The position numbers and the translations under genes were made by a program. A DNA stretch of 21,240 bases from Bacillota bacterium (GTDB lineage: Bacteria > Bacillota > Clostridia > Acetivibrionales > JAFADI01), in NCBI GenBank assembly GCA_023424965.1, contig JAFADI010000024.1:1-21240 (forward strand), read 5' to 3'. The first letter of the stretch is position 1. Each line of letters begins with the position of its first letter. Below the pieces are notes generated by a model. It was not told the DNA's origin and made no database searches. It was given only the letters and a program-made list of their open reading frames with translations. Positions 14,209-21,240 of this stretch are shown piece by piece.

Positions 14209-14255
14209 CGGGGCTATAAAATGCCTTTAATAATAGAGAAAGCGGTGAACTGTGA

Positions 14256-14504
14256 ATGAGTGAAATCAAAGCAAATGCCTTTGTAGATATTACAGATGTT
14301 GTATGTCCCGTAACCTTTGTCAAGGCCAAAGTGGCCATCGAAGAGCTGGAAGACGGGGAAGTGCTGGAAATCAGGATGAATGAGGGAGAGCCCATACAAA
14401 ATGTGCCCAGAAGCTTTAAGGATGAGGGACATAAGGTACTGCAGGTGGTGAATAACGGGGACGGGACTTTCACCGTTTTTGTTGAAAAAGAAGGGCTGGC
14501 GTGA
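14256..14504 (+). CDS. SirA/TusA-family sulfurtransferase-like protein
   Basis: An 82-aa protein with the TusA fold pattern: ADITDVVCP-like N-terminus (Cys17-Pro18), a helix FVKAKVAIEELEDGEVLEI and a C-terminal strand GTFTVFVEKEG. The usual CPxP motif is CPVT here; the cysteine is kept but the second proline is lost. TusA proteins relay persulfide sulfur or serve as redox partners. In this operon it lies between the sulfite reductase and MetY. Its stop overlaps the metY start. Role here unknown. Confidence 0.8.
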   Translation: MSEIKANAFVDITDVVCPVTFVKAKVAIEELEDGEVLEIRMNEGEPIQNVPRSFKDEGHKVLQVVNNGDGTFTVFVEKEGLA

Positions 14505-15736
14505 ATATGCGATTCAATACTGCGCTTTTGCATGGAAAGTTTTCCGGTGAAGAGAAAACCGGCGCCACCACCGTGCCCATCTATCAGTCCTCCTCCTTCA
14601 GGCATAAGACGGCTGAGGAACTGGAGAACATTTTTAAAGGAACGGAACCGGGCTTTATTTACACAAGAATAAACAATCCCACCATTGAAGCCTTCGAAAA
14701 GCGCATTGCCTTCCTGGAGGGTGGTGTGGGCGCGGCGGCCTGCGCTTCCGGCATGGCGGCGGTAACCATGGCCGTCATGAACATCGTAAAGAGTGGAGAA
14801 GAGATCGTGTCGGGAAGCGGCATTTTCGGAGGAACCTACTCCCTTTTCAAATGCCTTGAGGAGTTTGGCGTAACCGCCAGGTATGTAAAGGATAACAGCC
14901 TGGAAAGCTTTGAGGCGTGCATCAATGAAAAGACCCGCCTGATATTTATTGAAACCATCGGAAACCCCAAGCTGGATGTACCGGATATAAAAAAGCTTTC
15001 CCAGCTGGCCCATAGCAAGGGAATACCCCTCATCGTGGACAACACGGTTACAACGCCCTATCTGGTCAAGCCCATCGAACTGGGAGCCGATATCGTTGTA
15101 CATTCCACCTCAAAGTACATCAACGGAAGCGGAAATTCCATCGGTGGAATTATTGTCGACGGCGGCAAATTCAAATGGGACCTGGAAAAGTACCCCGTTC
15201 TGAAGGACTATCGGAAATTCGGAGCCTTCATCTACCTTGCCAGGCTGAGAAAGAGCCTTTTCAAAGACTTTGGAGCCTGCATCTCCCCCTTCAATGCCTA
15301 TTTGAACTCCATCGGACTGGAAACCCTGGGCATCCGGATGGACAGACTCTGCGGCAATGCAAGGGAATTGGCCCTGGGGCTGAGAGGCAACAGCAAGGTG
15401 GCTTCGGTGAATTATCCCGGCCTGCAAGACAGCCAATACCATGAACTGTCAAGAGAACAGTTCAAAAACCGGTTCGGGGGTATTTTGACCATAAGAGTGG
15501 GCTCCAAGGAAAAGGCTTTCAAGGTGATCAACAGCCTGAAATATGCTGCCAACCTGGCAAACATCGGCGATGCAAGGACCCTTGTCATACACCCTGCCTC
15601 CACCATCTATGTGACCAACAGCATTGAGGAGAAGGAAAAAATGGGGGTTTATGAAGACCTGGTCAGGATCAGCGTAGGGCTGGAGGATATTGAAGACATT
15701 CTTGAAGATTTTGAGCAGGCTTTGGGGCAGATATAG
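14501..15736 (+). CDS. metY: O-acetylhomoserine sulfhydrylase (MetY), thiocarboxylate-using
   Basis: PLP-dependent gamma-replacement enzyme of the Cys/Met metabolism family that makes homocysteine from O-acetylhomoserine. The 411-aa product has the family landmarks: FNTALLHGKFSGEEKTGATT, YQSSSFRHKTAEELENIF, YTRINNPTIEAFEKRIAFLE, LIVDNTVTTPYL and HSTSKYINGSGNSIGG with the PLP lysine at K205. In the clustered pathway the sulfur donor is HcyS-thiocarboxylate in place of free sulfide. The gene starts at a GTG overlapping the stop of the TusA-like gene; an ATG two codons later is possible. By sequence alone, cystathionine gamma-synthase or a lyase remain alternatives. Confidence 0.87.
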   Translation: MNMRFNTALLHGKFSGEEKTGATTVPIYQSSSFRHKTAEELENIFKGTEPGFIYTRINNPTIEAFEKRIAFLEGGVGAAACASGMAAVTMAVMNIVKSGEEIVSGSGIFGGTYSLFKCLEEFGVTARYVKDNSLESFEACINEKTRLIFIETIGNPKLDVPDIKKLSQLAHSKGIPLIVDNTVTTPYLVKPIELGADIVVHSTSKYINGSGNSIGGIIVDGGKFKWDLEKYPVLKDYRKFGAFIYLARLRKSLFKDFGACISPFNAYLNSIGLETLGIRMDRLCGNARELALGLRGNSKVASVNYPGLQDSQYHELSREQFKNRFGGILTIRVGSKEKAFKVINSLKYAANLANIGDARTLVIHPASTIYVTNSIEEKEKMGVYEDLVRISVGLEDIEDILEDFEQALGQI

Positions 15737-15807
15737 CTAAAAATTTTTAAACACTTTTCACCAAAATGATAAAAAGTCGGAGTGGAACGGAAGGTTGTGA
15801 GACAGAG

Positions 15808-17499
15808 ATGGTACTGAAAGAAGAGCTTCTGGAGACGGACATATTGATCATCGGAGGGGGGACGGCAGGCTGCTATGCGGCCCTTACCATCACGGAAGAA
15901 AATCCCCGTGTGAAGGTGCTGATTGCGGAGAAGGCCAATATCCGGCGCAGCGGCTGCCTGGCTGCCGGTGTGAATGCCTTGAATGCCTATATTGTCAAGG
16001 CACAGACCCCGGAAGATTATGTGGATTATGTGGTAAAGGACTCGGAGGGCCTGGTGAGGGAGGACCTGGTGATGACCATGTCCCGGGGACTGAACAGGGT
16101 TACCCGCAAGCTGGAAAGTCTGGGCCTGGCCATTTTGAAGGACGAAAAGGGGGAATATGTCTCAAGAGGGAACCGGAATTTGAAAATAAACGGTGAAAAC
16201 ATAAAACCCCTTCTGGCCCGGGCGGTGGGTGAAAGGCCCGGCATTACCGTTTTAAACCGGGTCAACATGGTTGATTACATGGTTAAAAACGACAAGGTCA
16301 TCGGAGCCTATGGCTTCTCAACGGATAAGGATATATTTTACGCCATAAAGGCAAAGGCGGTCATCTGTGCCACCGGAGGAGCGTCGGGAGTATACAGGCC
16401 CAACAATCCCGGATTCTCAAGGCATAAAATGTGGTATCCACCCTTTAATACAGGAGCCGGTTATGCAATGGGCATCCGGGCAGGGGCCGAAATGACCACC
16501 TTTGAAATGCGGTTCATTGCCTTAAGGTGCAAGGACACCATCGCTCCGACGGGGACCATCGCCCAGGGCATATGGGCTCCCCAGGTAAACAGCCTGGGAG
16601 AGGAATACGACAGAAAGTACGGAGCCCCGAAGACCCATTTAAGGCTGTATTCCACGGTGGAAGAAAACAAAGGCGGCCGGGGGCCCTGTTTCCTTAAAAC
16701 GACAGGCATCAACGGCGGGCAGGAGCAGGAGCTGTTCAAGGCTTATCTCAATATGGCTCCCGCCCAGACGCTTAAATGGATGGAAAACAACAGCGGGCCT
16801 GCGGAAGAGAATGTGGAGATTGAAGGAACGGAGCCCTATATTGTGGGAGGACACACCTCCAGCGGGTATTGGGTGGATACCAAAAGGGCCTCAACGCTGG
16901 AAGGCCTGTATGCGGCGGGAGATGTGGCCGGCGGGTGTCCACAGAAATATGTCACCGGATGCTTTGCGGAAGGAGAGATTGCCGCATTGTCGGCGCTGGA
17001 ATACATCGGGGACAAAAAGCTTGAAGCTCCCGAAAAGGAGGATATGGCCGCGAAGCTCCGGGAGGTAAACCAATACCTTGACGGGGATGCTGGACTCTAC
17101 AGCGTGGAAGAGGTAGAAGAGGCCATGCAGAAGATCATGGACGAGTACGCCGGCGGTATCTCAACGGGCTATGCCGTGAACGGCAGCAAGCTTGAGAAGG
17201 CGGAAAAGCATATCGATGCCCTTCTGGAGCTCAGCCTTACCCTTAAGGCGGGGGACAGCCATACGTTGCTGCACATCTTTGAAGTAATCGACCGCCTGTA
17301 CGTAAGCAAAGTGCTCATCAAGCACCTCCAGGCGAGAAAGGAAACCCGGTGGCGCTGCTTCCAGGAGAACACCGACTATCCCGGGAGGGATGATGACAAC
17401 TGGCTGAAATATGTGAATTCCCGTTTGGAGGATGGAGAAGTAAAGATTGTATTCAAAGACCTGGTAAAGAGGGATGAGGCTTATGAGCATAAAAATTGA
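15808..17499 (+). CDS. aprA: APS reductase alpha subunit (AprA, short assimilatory type)
   Basis: FAD subunit of adenylylsulfate reductase, of the fumarate reductase/succinate dehydrogenase flavoprotein family. From the ATG at 15808 it has 563 aa. The N-terminus holds the dinucleotide motif DILIIGGGTAGCYAA (11-25). WYPPFNTGAGYAMGIRAGAE, FEMRFIALRCKDTIAPTGT and the C-terminal-half GLYAAGDVAGGCPQKYVTG are typical AprA stretches. It is shorter than the roughly 630-660 aa of sulfate-respiring bacteria. Start choice: GGAAGG lies upstream of 15808, whereas the ATG at 15766 has no SD. The partner aprB follows with an overlap. It turns APS to sulfite plus AMP, so no PAPS is needed. Confidence 0.87.
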   Translation: MVLKEELLETDILIIGGGTAGCYAALTITEENPRVKVLIAEKANIRRSGCLAAGVNALNAYIVKAQTPEDYVDYVVKDSEGLVREDLVMTMSRGLNRVTRKLESLGLAILKDEKGEYVSRGNRNLKINGENIKPLLARAVGERPGITVLNRVNMVDYMVKNDKVIGAYGFSTDKDIFYAIKAKAVICATGGASGVYRPNNPGFSRHKMWYPPFNTGAGYAMGIRAGAEMTTFEMRFIALRCKDTIAPTGTIAQGIWAPQVNSLGEEYDRKYGAPKTHLRLYSTVEENKGGRGPCFLKTTGINGGQEQELFKAYLNMAPAQTLKWMENNSGPAEENVEIEGTEPYIVGGHTSSGYWVDTKRASTLEGLYAAGDVAGGCPQKYVTGCFAEGEIAALSALEYIGDKKLEAPEKEDMAAKLREVNQYLDGDAGLYSVEEVEEAMQKIMDEYAGGISTGYAVNGSKLEKAEKHIDALLELSLTLKAGDSHTLLHIFEVIDRLYVSKVLIKHLQARKETRWRCFQENTDYPGRDDDNWLKYVNSRLEDGEVKIVFKDLVKRDEAYEHKN

Positions 17500-17797
17500 C
17501 AGGGAAAAATGCATGGACTGCGGAAAATGCCGGGAGGTTTGTCCCGGAAGCCTTCTTTACGGGGATGAAGAGGGCAAGACCTTCAACCGGTTCCCAAGGG
17601 ACTGCTGGGGATGCACCGCCTGCGTGAAGGAATGCGGCTTTGGTGCTATAAGGTACTTCCTGGGCGCCGATGTGGGCGGAAGGGGAACCACTCTGCATAC
17701 CAGGAAGGAAGGCGACCTGCTCCACTGGATTTTCACCAGGCCCGACGGGCAGGAGAGGGTGATAACGACCAATAGCAAGGAATCAAACAAATATTAA
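17483..17797 (+). CDS. aprB: APS reductase beta subunit (AprB, ferredoxin-type, short)
   Basis: A 104-aa iron-sulfur partner of AprA. Two [4Fe-4S] motifs are intact: C10, C13, C16, C20 and C41, C44, C47, C51 (CWGCTACVKEC). The following AIRYFLGADVGGRGTTLHTR and WIFTRPDGQERVI match the segment just after the clusters in AprB. The long tail that wraps around AprA in sulfate-respiring bacteria is missing. It overlaps aprA by 17 nt. The ATG at 17474 is an alternative start. Confidence 0.85.
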   Translation: MSIKIDREKCMDCGKCREVCPGSLLYGDEEGKTFNRFPRDCWGCTACVKECGFGAIRYFLGADVGGRGTTLHTRKEGDLLHWIFTRPDGQERVITTNSKESNKY

Positions 17798-17846
17798 GGT
17801 ATGGGGACACATCCACTGAGTTACGGGCAATTTTTATAAGGAGGAA

Positions 17847-17876
17847 ATGCCCCCTCTTGATAATGGAAAATCGTGA
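17847..17876 (+). CDS. Possible 9-codon upstream ORF before cysD
   Basis: ATG with a strong SD (AAGGAGG, 2-3 nt before) encodes MPPLDNGKS and stops at TGA (17874-17876), just before the cysD SD. It could be a translated leader or a relict start. It holds no Cys or internal Met codons, so simple sulfur-amino-acid attenuation is unlikely. Confidence 0.25.
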   Translation: MPPLDNGKS

Positions 17877-17893
17877 TAATCGGAGGCAAAAAT

Positions 17894-18694
17894 ATGGATC
17901 ATTTGGATCGATTGGAAGCGCAAAGCATTTTTATTTTAAGGGAAGCATATAAGAAATTCGGCAAACTGGGGATGCTCTGGTCCATCGGGAAGGACTCCAC
18001 GGTGCTCCTGTGGCTTGCCAAGAAGGCCTTCTTCGGGCACTGCCCCTTTCCCTTTATCCATGTGGACACCACTTACAAAATTCCTGAAATGATCGAATAC
18101 AGGGACAGGATTGCAAAGGAATATGATCTGGACCTCATCGTGCACACCAATGAAGAGGCCCTGAAGGAAGGAATGGGCCCGGAGCAGGGAAGGCTGGTGT
18201 GCTGCAAGGCGTTGAAAACTGACGGCCTCCAGCAGGTGGTGACCCAATATGAGTTTGAAGGCCTGATCCTGGGAATCCGCAGGGATGAAGAGGGCTCCAG
18301 GTCAAAGGAAAGGGTGTTCAGCGAGAGGAACAAGGACTCGGAATGGGATTACACCAACCAGCCTCCGGAGCTGTGGGACCAGTTCAAGACCGATTTCCCA
18401 AAGGGCAACCACATCCGGGTTCATCCCATCCTGCACTGGAATGAAATCGACATATGGGCCTACATCGGCAGGGAGAACATCCCCCTGGTGGACCTTTACT
18501 TTGCAAAGGACGGCAAACGTTACAGGAGTCTCGGCTGCGCTCCCTGCACGGGGAAAATCGACTCCAACGCCGTAACCATCGCAGAAATCATTGAAGAACT
18601 GAAAAATACCAAGGTGAGCGAGCGGGCGGGCAGGGCCCAGGACCAGGAAGATGCGTATGCCATGCAGAAGCTCCGCAAAGACGGCTACATGTAA
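17894..18694 (+). CDS. cysD: Sulfate adenylyltransferase subunit 2 (CysD)
   Basis: Small subunit of ATP sulfurylase, making APS from sulfate and ATP. The 266-aa product starts MDHLDRLEAQSIFILREAYK and has the PP-loop as SIGKDS (30-35; the usual form is SGGKDS), FIHVDTTYKIPEM, LILGIRRDEEGSRSKERVFS and RYRSLGCAPCTGKI, all typical of CysD. The ATG at 17894 has GGAGG 7 nt upstream. A GTG at 17873 would place that SD inside the gene. cysN follows after 17 nt. Confidence 0.95.
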   Translation: MDHLDRLEAQSIFILREAYKKFGKLGMLWSIGKDSTVLLWLAKKAFFGHCPFPFIHVDTTYKIPEMIEYRDRIAKEYDLDLIVHTNEEALKEGMGPEQGRLVCCKALKTDGLQQVVTQYEFEGLILGIRRDEEGSRSKERVFSERNKDSEWDYTNQPPELWDQFKTDFPKGNHIRVHPILHWNEIDIWAYIGRENIPLVDLYFAKDGKRYRSLGCAPCTGKIDSNAVTIAEIIEELKNTKVSERAGRAQDQEDAYAMQKLRKDGYM

Positions 18695-18711
18695 AATTTG
18701 GAGGTTAAAGG

Positions 18712-20442
18712 ATGGAAAACAATCGGGAAATCGTGAAAATCGTCGTGGTGGGGCACGTGGACCACGGCAAGTCTACCGTCATCGGAAGGCTGTTATATGA
18801 TACCAAATCCGTACCCGAAGGGAAAATCGAAAGGGTGAAAAAGACCTGCAAGGAGAAGGGGAAGCCCTTTGAATACGCCTACCTTCTGGACGCCTTTGAG
18901 GAAGAACAGAAGCAGGGCATCACCATCGACACCACACAGCTGCAGTTCTTTACCGATAAAAGGGACTATGTGATTATCGACGCCCCGGGGCACAAGGAGT
19001 TCCTGAAGAACATGATATCGGGGGCGGCCAATGCGGAAGCGGCCCTGCTCATCATCGACGCCCTGGAAGGAGTACAGGAACAGTCCAGGAGGCACGGATA
19101 CATTTTATCCCTGCTGGGAATCCAGAAGGTCTATGTGATCGTGAACAAAATGGACCTCATCGGCTATTCGGAAGAGGAGTTCCGCAAAATTCAGAGCGAG
19201 ATGGAGGCGTTCCTGAACAATCTGAATGTTTATCCCCTCAAATACATTCCCATTTCCGCCTTTTATGGTGAGAACATGACCGCGCCTTCGGAAAAAATGC
19301 CCTGGTACAAGGGAGAGCCTGTACTTGAAGCCATCGACCTTTTTGAAAAAGACAGGGGCATAGAGGACAAACCGCTGAGATTTCCAATCCAGGATGTCTA
19401 CAAGTTCGACAAGCACCGGAGAATCATCGCCGGAAGGATAGAATCGGGAAGGCTGAAAGTGGGGGATGAAATCCTCATATCTCCGGGGAATAAGACCACG
19501 AGGGTGAAAACCATCGAAACCTGGGTGGACAAGGACCGGAAAGATGTTGTGGAAGCCGGAATGTCGGTGGGCATAACCCTTGAGGACGAATTTTTCAATA
19601 AAAGGGGCGAGGTTATTTCCCATAAGGCCCAGGCGCCTGCCGCAACGGAGCTTTTTAAGGCGAATATTTTCTGGATGGGGAAGAACAGCCTGGTAAAAGG
19701 CAGGAAATACAAACTGAAGCTGGTTACCCAGGAAGTGGAATGCGAAATCGCTTCCATCAACAAGGTGATCGATGCCACAACCCTTGAAACCCTGGAGAAT
19801 GCCGGAGAGGTTAAAACCAATGACGTGGCGGAAGTTACGGTGAAGACAAAGGAAAAGGTGGCCTTTGACGAGTTCAGGTACAATCAGAGTACCGGAAGGT
19901 TTGTCATTGTGGACGGCTACGATGTTTGCGGCGGTGGGATCATCTCCGGTGCCAGGAGTGGGGCGCAGTCGTCGGTAAAGTTCGTGAAAAACGACCTGGA
20001 GCTGGCGGTACGCTGCTTTGATGAATTGTTCCTGGTAGTTCCCGAAGGGGAAATCAAACGGCTGCCGGGCAAGCCTGCCAGCTACAGGATCGGAGAACAG
20101 GTACCTGTAGAAGGCCTGACCTATTCCTACGGCAAGGACTTTGACGTTGTGGACATGCACAGCAGGCTGGTTGCGAAGGTGAGGGATGCCAGGCTGAACG
20201 ACCTCATCAGCTTTGACAATTATAAGTTCGGACAGCATCCCGCGCTCAATATAAACGGATACGCAATCAAGGCTGCTTCCAAAGAGGATTTTGACGAATT
20301 TGTAAGTGGCTTTGGCAGGCTGGGGAAGAATGAAAATGAAAAGCTGGCGCAGTTTGCCAACAAATGGTTTGACATTATGAAAAACAGGACTGTCAAATAT
20401 ATTGCCTACAGTGATATTAATTCCATAGACTATACCATTTGA
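18712..20442 (+). CDS. cysN: Sulfate adenylyltransferase subunit 1 (CysN) with C-terminal extension, no APS kinase
   Basis: GTPase subunit of ATP sulfurylase, an EF-Tu/EF-1A relative that couples GTP hydrolysis to APS formation. G motifs are intact in the 576-aa product: GHVDHGKST (14-22), GITID (69-73), DAPGH (90-94) and NKMD (145-148). Beta-barrel domains follow (GRIESGRLKVGDEILISPG). E. coli CysN is about 475 aa. Here about 100-130 extra residues follow, with no GxxGxGKS P-loop, so this is not the CysNC fusion with APS kinase. This agrees with direct APS reduction by AprAB. SD GGAGG lies 9 nt before the ATG. Confidence 0.94.
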   Translation: MENNREIVKIVVVGHVDHGKSTVIGRLLYDTKSVPEGKIERVKKTCKEKGKPFEYAYLLDAFEEEQKQGITIDTTQLQFFTDKRDYVIIDAPGHKEFLKNMISGAANAEAALLIIDALEGVQEQSRRHGYILSLLGIQKVYVIVNKMDLIGYSEEEFRKIQSEMEAFLNNLNVYPLKYIPISAFYGENMTAPSEKMPWYKGEPVLEAIDLFEKDRGIEDKPLRFPIQDVYKFDKHRRIIAGRIESGRLKVGDEILISPGNKTTRVKTIETWVDKDRKDVVEAGMSVGITLEDEFFNKRGEVISHKAQAPAATELFKANIFWMGKNSLVKGRKYKLKLVTQEVECEIASINKVIDATTLETLENAGEVKTNDVAEVTVKTKEKVAFDEFRYNQSTGRFVIVDGYDVCGGGIISGARSGAQSSVKFVKNDLELAVRCFDELFLVVPEGEIKRLPGKPASYRIGEQVPVEGLTYSYGKDFDVVDMHSRLVAKVRDARLNDLISFDNYKFGQHPALNINGYAIKAASKEDFDEFVSGFGRLGKNENEKLAQFANKWFDIMKNRTVKYIAYSDINSIDYTI

Positions 20443-20507
20443 CCTGTAAAATTCCTTCCTATAAAATAATAATAAAACACAGGACGTTTGCGGAGAAGGG
20501 AAGACAT

Positions 20508-21011
20508 ATGTTTAAAATCGGTTCTTCAAACTACGAGGATAAAGAACAATTTTATAAGGAATTGGCAGAATTTTATACCGCCCTGGTGGAGGGAGACTCC
20601 GACTGGCTCGCCGGCATTGCCAATGGGGCGGCCCTGCTGTACCAGCTGCTGCCGGAAATCAACTGGGCAGGCTTTTACCTTTTCAAGGAAGGCCAGCTGG
20701 TGCTGGGGCCCTTCCAGGGAAAGCCCGCCTGCATCCGGATACAGCTGGGCAAAGGGGTCTGCGGAACGGCTGCGAAGGAGGGTAAAACCCGGGTGGTTCC
20801 CGATGTACACCTCTTCCCCGGCCATATTGCCTGCGACGAGGCCTCCAGGTCGGAAATCGTAGTCCCGGTCCTGCTGGGAGAGAGGCTTATCGGGGTGCTG
20901 GACATCGACAGTCCCGTTCCCGGACGCTTTGACAGGGAAGATGCCCGGGGGCTTGAGAAGCTGGTGGAAATCATCAACCAGCACCTCCAATGGCCGGAAA
21001 AGTTCTGTTAA
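20508..21011 (+). CDS. msrC: Free methionine-(R)-sulfoxide reductase (GAF-domain fRMsr)
   Basis: Cytoplasmic GAF-domain enzyme that reduces free methionine-R-sulfoxide to methionine. The 167-aa product carries the three catalytic and resolving cysteines C75, C85 and C109 (IRIQLGKGVCGTAA, HIACDEASRSEIVVPV), with the same 10 and 24 residue spacing as E. coli Cys84, Cys94 and Cys118. INWAGFYLFKEGQLVLGPFQG is also family-typical. The ATG at 20508 was chosen for its SD GAGAAGGG; the upstream TTG frame from 20439 is unlikely. It is 65 nt after cysN and probably the last gene of the operon. Its role fits methionine salvage. Confidence 0.92.
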   Translation: MFKIGSSNYEDKEQFYKELAEFYTALVEGDSDWLAGIANGAALLYQLLPEINWAGFYLFKEGQLVLGPFQGKPACIRIQLGKGVCGTAAKEGKTRVVPDVHLFPGHIACDEASRSEIVVPVLLGERLIGVLDIDSPVPGRFDREDARGLEKLVEIINQHLQWPEKFC

Positions 21012-21056
21012 CTTGGTGGCACTGCAAAAAGCATTTTTTATGGAAAAAAGGCTTAG

Positions 21057-21240
21057 CTAAAATTGGTCCTTTACCAGCCTTTCCACGGGGTTTACCTTCT
21101 GGTGGACATTTAAGGGTGTAACGGCAGGACCTTCAATGATGCCGCCCTCATAAGAAAACCTTGAGCCGTGGCAGGGGCAGTCCCATGACTTTTCGGCGGA
21201 ATTCCAGTTTAATTCACAGCCCAGGTGGGAGCAGGTTGTA
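21057..21240 (-). CDS. Rieske [2Fe-2S] C-terminal domain of an oxidoreductase (N-terminus cut by window edge)
   Basis: Only the last 60 codons are visible; the start lies beyond the window. The two Rieske cluster motifs are complete: CSHLGC and CPCHGSRF, which supply the two Cys and two His ligands. YEGGIIEGPA and a Pro/Val-rich end follow. This layout is typical of FAD-dependent oxidoreductases with a C-terminal Rieske domain (YhfW-like). It is convergent with msrC; the 45-bp gap holds no strong terminator. Confidence 0.85.
   Translation of the reverse strand, partial: TTCSHLGCELNWNSAEKSWDCPCHGSRFSYEGGIIEGPAVTPLNVHQKVNPVERLVKDQF

Noticed and set aside
14111..15103. 330-aa open frame on the minus strand across the tusA-like and metY genes
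   Set aside because: It covers two genes with clear family motifs on the other strand and has no recognisable domain.
19105..20238. Long 377-aa open frame on the minus strand inside cysN
   Set aside because: It is antisense to a well-supported CysN with intact GTPase motifs. The composition is that of a shadow frame.
21012..21056. Terminator after msrC (TGC-AAAAA-GCA-TTTTTT)
   Set aside because: The stem is only 3 bp, so it cannot be called even though a T-run follows.

Overview
The window looks like the chromosome of an anaerobic, probably spore-forming member of the Clostridia (Bacillota). The signs are strong purine-rich Shine-Dalgarno (SD) sites, near-consensus TTGACA-17-TATAAT promoters, lipoprotein ABC binding proteins, a Spo0E-like small protein and FeS- and ferredoxin-rich enzymes. 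The species cannot be told from sequence alone. The dominant theme is sulfur acquisition.

Layout. (1) 1-2672, minus strand: an SsuABC/TauABC/NMT1-type ABC importer operon (permease, ATPase, lipoprotein; the last is cut by the window edge), with a strong promoter and a leader terminator. (2) 2724-5002: mixed genes. These are a hypothetical protein, a stand-alone pyruvate-kinase C-domain protein, and a nitroreductase divergent from an HxlR regulator. (3) 5033-9392, plus strand: a second operon with a Spo0E-like small protein, a second NMT1-type importer (lipoprotein, ATPase, permease) and a radical SAM enzyme with an unusual CX8CX2C motif. (4) 9399-11423: a promoter with a hairpin leader, a 60-aa small protein with its own terminator, and an ROK-family regulator lacking the kinase catalytic Asp. 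(5) 11436-21011: a long plus-strand operon for sulfate assimilation and protein-thiocarboxylate-dependent homocysteine synthesis. (6) 21057-21240, minus strand: the Rieske C-terminus of an oxidoreductase, cut by the edge.

How the genes work together. CysDN makes APS from sulfate. AprAB reduces APS directly to sulfite, with no APS kinase and no PAPS step in the window. A small siroheme sulfite reductase with two ferredoxin clusters makes sulfide. HcyF adenylates the C-terminus of the ThiS-like carrier HcyS, after the JAMM protease HcyD has trimmed its tail (here Ala-Leu after GGG). The thiocarboxylate adds to O-acetylhomoserine on MetY, and HcyD frees homocysteine. A SirA/TusA-like protein and a free-methionine-sulfoxide reductase lie in the same run. 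This set matches the pathway described biochemically in Wolinella succinogenes.

The most novel-looking signal is regulatory. Four sulfur-region transcription units start at near-identical promoters. About 50-70 nt downstream of each is a terminator-like hairpin, before the first gene. In three of the four the hairpin begins with a shared GAGGCT block, preceded by a possible GGTTT/AAACY helix. I do not recognise this as a known riboswitch or T-box.
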